A stretch of DNA of 39,716 bases from a virus, in IMG/VR virus record IMGVR_UViG_3300037507_000911, positions 1 through 39,716 of that record; one strand, written 5' to 3'. Position 1 is the first letter of the stretch; each line of letters starts with the position of its first letter. The translations under genes were made by a program, and so were the position numbers. The notes below the pieces were generated by a model. The model was given only the letters and a program-made list of their open reading frames with translations. It was not told the DNA's origin and made no database searches. This document shows positions 36,231 through 39,716 of this stretch, piece after piece.

Positions 36231-37711
36231 TAGCGTCTAATTCTAGTACCTGCGGCGGCGAGGGTTATCCCTGCCGTGACTGCGATAAGGGTGCGGCGTT
36301 CTCCGACTGGAATGTTTGAGCCAGTAGGGGTGTAGTCATCCAAGCCTTCGCCAAAGATGTCGATGGTGTCTTCGAATTCTTCACGGATTTCCGTAGGTGC
36401 GGATTCAATCGCGGCGATAAGTTCCTCGGTCTGGGCATCGGATAGTTCGGCTACGTCTAACGCCTCAAAGATTTCTTGCGCTTGTTCGGTGCTAACTATT
36501 GCAAGCACTTCGGGGCTGGAGGCGAGGGCGGTTGCCTGCTCTTGGGATGGTTCCTCAGCAAGCAGGGATTCCACGACCTGTTCAACTTGTTCGGGGCTGA
36601 GTTCGGCTAGGGCTTCTACAAGGGCTTCCGTGGTTTCTGCTTCTGCTATTAGCGAATCCACTTCCTCGACGCTTAGAGGGGCTTCTAGAGGGGTCTCAGG
36701 CTCTTCTGGCAGGGTTGTGTCTACGACTGGTTCTTCTGTAGTGTCGGGGGATGGCTCAGGACTTGGTTCAGTTGTTGTGGTTGTTTCTTCGGGAAGCGTC
36801 TCCTCTGGCGTGGCTTCCTCTACTGTCGTTGTTGTGGTGCCTGTCTCGGTTATCTCTGGCTCTTCAGGAACGGAAGGCTCAACAGGTTCTGGCTCGGATA
36901 TTTGAGGCTGTGTAACAGGTGTTGGTACTGGCGGTGGTTCTGTTGTGGTCGTCGTTGATTCTGTTGATGTTGTTTGGGGTACGGAAGTACTGGTAGTTGT
37001 TGAAGATGTACTCGTAGTTGAAGTGGTGCTAGTCGTTGATGTGGTACTAGTTGAAGAAGAAGTGCTAGTTGAGTTCGCCACAGAAGTTGTTGTCTGAGGC
37101 ACAGTCGTTGAGGTTGTCGTCGTTGTTGTCGTTGTAGTCGAAGAAGTAGTGGTTGTTGTAGTTGTTTCTGGAACTGTCGTAGTAGTCGGGTTGGTGACAG
37201 GGACAGTCGTTGACGGGACAGTAGTAGTAGAGGTCGTCGTCGACGTTGTGGATGAGGTTATAGATGCCCATAACGACAGGTTACTAATTGTTAGATACCC
37301 AGGTTGGCAACAGGAATCTATTGAGTACTGGCGGAACGTGAATACATCCCCCTCGTTGACGGGTACAGACAGCTCGCCTGTCGCATTGTTCTGTTGTGTA
37401 AGCAAGGTGTATGCACCGTTGACCGCGTACTGTGGCGGGTCATACACCCAACCATCATTGGTTTGATATTGCCAAGTAAAATCTATTGTGTCCACATCTG
37501 CGGGGATTGTGGTTTCAATCTTGACCCAGTTCGCCCCCATGCAACCACCACCATCAGGACCACGCAGGATAATGCTGTCGTCAATTACTTCGACTGAACC
37601 TGCTGCACATGACTGGCTGTATGTCCACTCGCCTAGCGTGTCGGCTTTAGCAGGTTTCGCAAAGAGCGCGAACAGTATTGCGGGGATGATGATTAGCCAC
37701 TTGCTACGCAA
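36230..37711 (-). CDS. Secreted, mucin-like, membrane-anchored protein (493 aa)
   Basis: Sec signal peptide 1-23 (MRSKWLIIIPAILFALFAKP then AKA). An N-terminal all-beta domain (about 24-150) has four Cys (C35, C57, C134, C135). A Thr/Ser-rich stalk (about 151-268) with VPQTT and TTTVP units follows, then a Pro/Glu-rich stalk, an acidic helical region (about 340-450) with ELSPEQVEQVVESLL repeats, and a C-terminal membrane span (RRTLIAVTAGITLAAAGTRI). It would sit outside the host membrane. This stalk type is common in Acidimicrobiia surface proteins. Functions such as superinfection exclusion are only inferred. Confidence 0.75.
   Translation of the reverse strand: MRSKWLIIIPAILFALFAKPAKADTLGEWTYSQSCAAGSVEVIDDSIILRGPDGGGCMGANWVKIETTIPADVDTIDFTWQYQTNDGWVYDPPQYAVNGAYTLLTQQNNATGELSVPVNEGDVFTFRQYSIDSCCQPGYLTISNLSLWASITSSTTSTTTSTTTVPSTTVPVTNPTTTTVPETTTTTTTSSTTTTTTTTTSTTVPQTTTSVANSTSTSSSTSTTSTTSTTSTTSTSSTTTSTSVPQTTSTESTTTTTEPPPVPTPVTQPQISEPEPVEPSVPEEPEITETGTTTTTVEEATPEETLPEETTTTTEPSPEPSPDTTEEPVVDTTLPEEPETPLEAPLSVEEVDSLIAEAETTEALVEALAELSPEQVEQVVESLLAEEPSQEQATALASSPEVLAIVSTEQAQEIFEALDVAELSDAQTEELIAAIESAPTEIREEFEDTIDIFGEGLDDYTPTGSNIPVGERRTLIAVTAGITLAAAGTRIRR
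36917..37258 (-). repeat. Thr/Ser low-complexity repeat
   Basis: Codes for about 115 Thr, Ser, Val and Pro residues from about 151 to 265. On the plus strand it is made of GTT, GTC and AGT triplets. Such tracts change length easily and may be O-glycosylated. Confidence 0.8.
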
Positions 37712-37712
37712 G

Positions 37713-37940
37713 TTACCACTTACCCATGGGACACACAGCGTCCCTCAACTTAACCTTCCCCGTCATAAGGCAACCACATTGCTTGCATTGTTTAGTTAAA
37801 CCAATAAGTTCAGGGCATGCCACGCAAATTTGCATGCGGTGATAGGCAATGCGACCATCTGCGCGAGGGACGTTTGGGTTAACCAAATCCCAAGGGCGTG
37901 TTGTCCCTAACCTTTTTTTATATTCTTCCCACGCGCTCAT
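37713..37940 (-). CDS. Cys-rich small phage protein (75 aa)
   Basis: Four to six Cys in a CVACPELIGLTKQCKQCGCL motif, then KVKLRDAVCPMGKW. This ending (CP-x-GKW) recurs in phage proteins next to tail genes. It may bind zinc. Overlaps the gene before it by ATGA; its own stop ends 1 nt before the surface protein start. Confidence 0.75.
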   Translation of the reverse strand: MSAWEEYKKRLGTTRPWDLVNPNVPRADGRIAYHRMQICVACPELIGLTKQCKQCGCLMTGKVKLRDAVCPMGKW

Positions 37941-38152
37941 TCTGGAGAGAACGTAGACCCGTTGTATTTCCAGCCCATCTGTACCGTTTGACCTAGTTCT
38001 GCTGGGATGATGACAACCTTCGGGTCAGATGAGTACACCGCGGTCAAGTGTTCTAGTTCTTCGTAAAGCATATGTTTCCATACGACTTCGCCGTTAATAA
38101 CAAAAGCAAAAAAGTTGTGTGGTTTGGTTAGGTCTGGTCCGTTGTTTGACAT
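37937..38152 (-). CDS. Small conserved tail-module protein (71 aa)
   Basis: MSNNGPDLTKPHNFFAFVIN then GEVVWKHMLYEELEHLTAVYSS and GWKYNGSTF. I recognise this pattern as a common small protein after phage tail fibres. Function unknown; a fibre or assembly accessory is possible. Confidence 0.72.
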   Translation of the reverse strand: MSNNGPDLTKPHNFFAFVINGEVVWKHMLYEELEHLTAVYSSDPKVVIIPAELGQTVQMGWKYNGSTFSPE

Positions 38153-38161
38153 GATGTTCCT

Positions 38162-38662
38162 TTAAGGGCAGGTGTTCCCAGTGTATAGACAGTACCAACT
38201 ACCAATGTAGGTTAGGTATCCTCCATTGACAACGCTTCCACCGCTAATACATGGGTCAGGTGTTACTTGAACATGCAAGATGTCGTATGCAGGGTTTTCT
38301 CCAGCACCACAAGGAATGATTCCACAAGTACCTAGGTTGCCACCTTCTGTAGTTGTGAAACTGTAACCAGTGTTTGAACAAGCAGCAATAGAAGTACCTG
38401 CACGCGTTGCAGTATCAGACCTATCGAAGCCACTCTTGTCTGCATAAACAGAAACAGTTGCCGAAGCACCGTTACCTAAACCAGATTGGGTGACTGTTGA
38501 GCCAGACCTGCTTACGCTGCCTGCTGTTGTGCTAAGCGTGTAGATGTATGTTGCGTCGTAGTTGGTAATAGAGAATGTGAACCCGCCGTTAGTAGCGGTT
38601 GCTGTACCTAGTGTTGGTGTAGCAAGTTTTTCTGAGCCGCCAACGACAGCAACAATCTGCAC
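38162..38662 (-). CDS. Tail-associated protein with Ig-like and Cys-rich parts (166 aa)
   Basis: The GTG start at 38662 follows the previous stop (TAA) by 1 nt. An all-beta domain (about 15-90; LGTATATNGGFTFSITNYDA) resembles Ig-like or Fn3-type repeats of fibres. It ends in a Cys-rich part (CGIIPCGAGENPAYD, then SWYCLYTGNTCP). Likely a host-contact protein. The 192-aa frame extending to 38740 lies inside the previous gene and is rejected as start. Confidence 0.65.
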   Translation of the reverse strand: MQIVAVVGGSEKLATPTLGTATATNGGFTFSITNYDATYIYTLSTTAGSVSRSGSTVTQSGLGNGASATVSVYADKSGFDRSDTATRAGTSIAACSNTGYSFTTTEGGNLGTCGIIPCGAGENPAYDILHVQVTPDPCISGGSVVNGGYLTYIGSWYCLYTGNTCP

Positions 38663-38663
38663 G

Positions 38664-39653
38664 TTATACCGCCGTGTTACCGACGAGAACCCAAGTATCA
38701 GTTGCAATCTTGATGGCAGTAGCGGTAGCCCACTGACCATTCAGTTTCACCTTAGAACCCTGTGCGTTCAATGTCACGCCAGAACCAGCAGCAACAGTCA
38801 CCTGACCTGAACCAATCTGCATAAGGTTCACTTGGTCGCCAATGTCAAAAGCAACAGACGAGTTAGGTGGAATAGTCACAGTGAAGCCAGTGCTTTTATT
38901 GAGCGTCACCAACTTGTGAGCATCAGCCAGCACAAGCGTGTAAGTGTCAGTAACAGCGTTAAGTGTGAGGTTGTCAAGTTCTGCTGAACCAATAGCACGG
39001 TCAGCCATCTTCGCCTGTGTCACAGCACTATCAGCAATCTTGCCCGTAGTCACGTTCAAATCAGCAATCTTGGCTGTCGTCACATTCAAGTTAACAATCT
39101 TCGCTGTCTCAACAGAATCAGTAGCCAACTTCGCAGCAGTCACGTTCGCGTTCAAAATCTTGGCAGTAGTAACAGCATCCGAAACCAAACCAGCAGCAGT
39201 AATCTGACCCCACTTCACCCCATTTGTGGCAGCCGAATCAGCAAGCAACGCAAAATCATTTGTGCCAACAGCCAAACGGTCAAGCACACTACCCGTAGTG
39301 ACCAAGATGTCACCCTTGGTGGTAAGTGTTGAAGCGACCTTGTTCGCTTGGTCAGCATCAGTAGCAGTAAAAACTGGGTAACAAGTCGCACCAGAGTTAT
39401 GTGCAGCCGCAGTAGTCCCATCAACACCACGGGTGATGCTTGACAATGATGAGCCTGAGCGTGTGCCAACCAAAACCTTTTCTTCGGTACTAAGACCTGG
39501 GTCAATAACCATAAAGAATGAACCGTTAGCGGTACTGTTCCAGTTCGTTACGTCACCCGTCAACGTTGCAGTACTGTCGCTGCTGGTAATGGAATTGGTC
39601 AGGGTGCAAGCAGGAGCCGCACCAGCGTATGACCTTCGTGTTGCGTATGCCAT
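38664..39653 (-). CDS. Tail fibre protein with 10-residue repeats (329 aa)
   Basis: The N-terminal part (1-110, beta-rich) likely attaches to the tail. Residues about 161-230 are ten-residue repeats (VTTAKIADLN type), followed by a beta-rich C-terminal domain. The ribosome site AGGAG overlaps the stop of the 619-aa gene. The start lies in the terminal repeat, so the gene is continuous only in the circular form; the 619-aa gene comes directly before it. Confidence 0.85.
   Translation of the reverse strand: MAYATRRSYAGAAPACTLTNSITSSDSTATLTGDVTNWNSTANGSFFMVIDPGLSTEEKVLVGTRSGSSLSSITRGVDGTTAAAHNSGATCYPVFTATDADQANKVASTLTTKGDILVTTGSVLDRLAVGTNDFALLADSAATNGVKWGQITAAGLVSDAVTTAKILNANVTAAKLATDSVETAKIVNLNVTTAKIADLNVTTGKIADSAVTQAKMADRAIGSAELDNLTLNAVTDTYTLVLADAHKLVTLNKSTGFTVTIPPNSSVAFDIGDQVNLMQIGSGQVTVAAGSGVTLNAQGSKVKLNGQWATATAIKIATDTWVLVGNTAV
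38994..39173 (-). repeat. Ten-residue tandem repeat in tail fibre
   Basis: Six 30-bp units coding for VTTAKILNAN, VTAAKLATDS, VETAKIVNLN, VTTAKIADLN, VTTGKIADSA and VTQAKMADRA. A seventh, weaker unit follows. Such a period suits a trimeric beta-stalk. Confidence 0.85.
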
Positions 39654-39716
39654 TTATACTCCTAATCTTGTACTGAACGCATCGTCACGACGCAGGTTCC
39701 TTCAAGGTCCCAATTG
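39604..39716. repeat. Terminal direct repeat, right copy
   Basis: Exact copy of bases 1-113. Removing one copy gives a 39,603-bp circle. It contains the start codon (39653) and ribosome binding site of the 329-aa tail protein and the 3' end of the 619-aa tail protein. Confidence 0.95.

Noticed and set aside
36357-36905. 182-aa plus-strand Ser/Val-rich frame
   Set aside because: Shadow of the low-complexity surface protein gene on the other strand.

Overview
This window is a complete or near-complete double-stranded DNA phage genome. The first 113 bases are repeated exactly as the last 113, so it closes into a circle of 39,603 bp. There is a full virion set: a large terminase, a portal, a scaffold, an N4-gp56-like major capsid protein, a very large virion protein, tail fibres and a lysis cassette. 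I see no tape measure, tail tube or sheath gene, so a short-tailed (podovirus-like) particle is most likely. The host is probably an actinobacterium: there is a WhiB-type [4Fe-4S] regulator gene, a Gp88-like gene known from actinophages, and a secreted Thr/Ser-rich protein of the kind common in Acidimicrobiia. Several small basic proteins resemble those of uncultured aquatic phages. Freshwater or marine origin is an inference.

Layout. All genes lie on the minus strand except one block. Reading the minus strand from 24.5 kb downwards: a pair of alanine/glycine-rich proteins sharing an N-terminal motif, one with an ADP-ribosyltransferase-like core (23.8-24.5 and 22.8-23.8 kb); terminase (20.8-22.8); portal (19.0-20.8); a 129-aa protein; a 1,879-aa virion protein (12.9-18.6); three more probable virion proteins (10.1-12.9); scaffold and capsid (8.5-10.0), which have their own candidate promoter and terminator; a tail-fibre module with a collagen-like fibre, glycosyltransferase and small basic proteins (2.8-8.4); and tail proteins (0.06-2.8). 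The tail genes continue across the circular junction into 38.2-39.7 kb. Next come two small conserved proteins, a secreted mucin-like surface protein (36.2-37.7), a lysis cassette with three small membrane proteins and an M15 peptidase (35.0-36.2), and a recombination/regulatory operon (29.8-34.9) with a YqaJ-type exonuclease, Rad52-like annealing protein, ribbon-helix-helix protein, two PD-(D/E)XK nucleases, a lysozyme-like protein, SSB, a DUF6378-like protein and WhiB.

The plus-strand block (25.4-29.8 kb) holds about 18 very small genes plus a Gp88-like protein. Eight of them are chained by seven consecutive ATGA overlaps, and the block ends in a strong hairpin terminator. An approximately 870-bp non-coding region (24,489-25,362) separates this block from the late genes. 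It holds divergent candidate promoters, a structured-RNA candidate, three palindromes, iteron-like repeats and telomere-like G-rich tracts, making it the best candidate for origin and master control region.

No DNA polymerase, primase, helicase, RNA polymerase, integrase or tRNA gene was recognised. The phage probably relies on host replication, supplemented by its own SSB and annealing/exonuclease recombination system. All functions are read from sequence motifs by eye; no database search was run.
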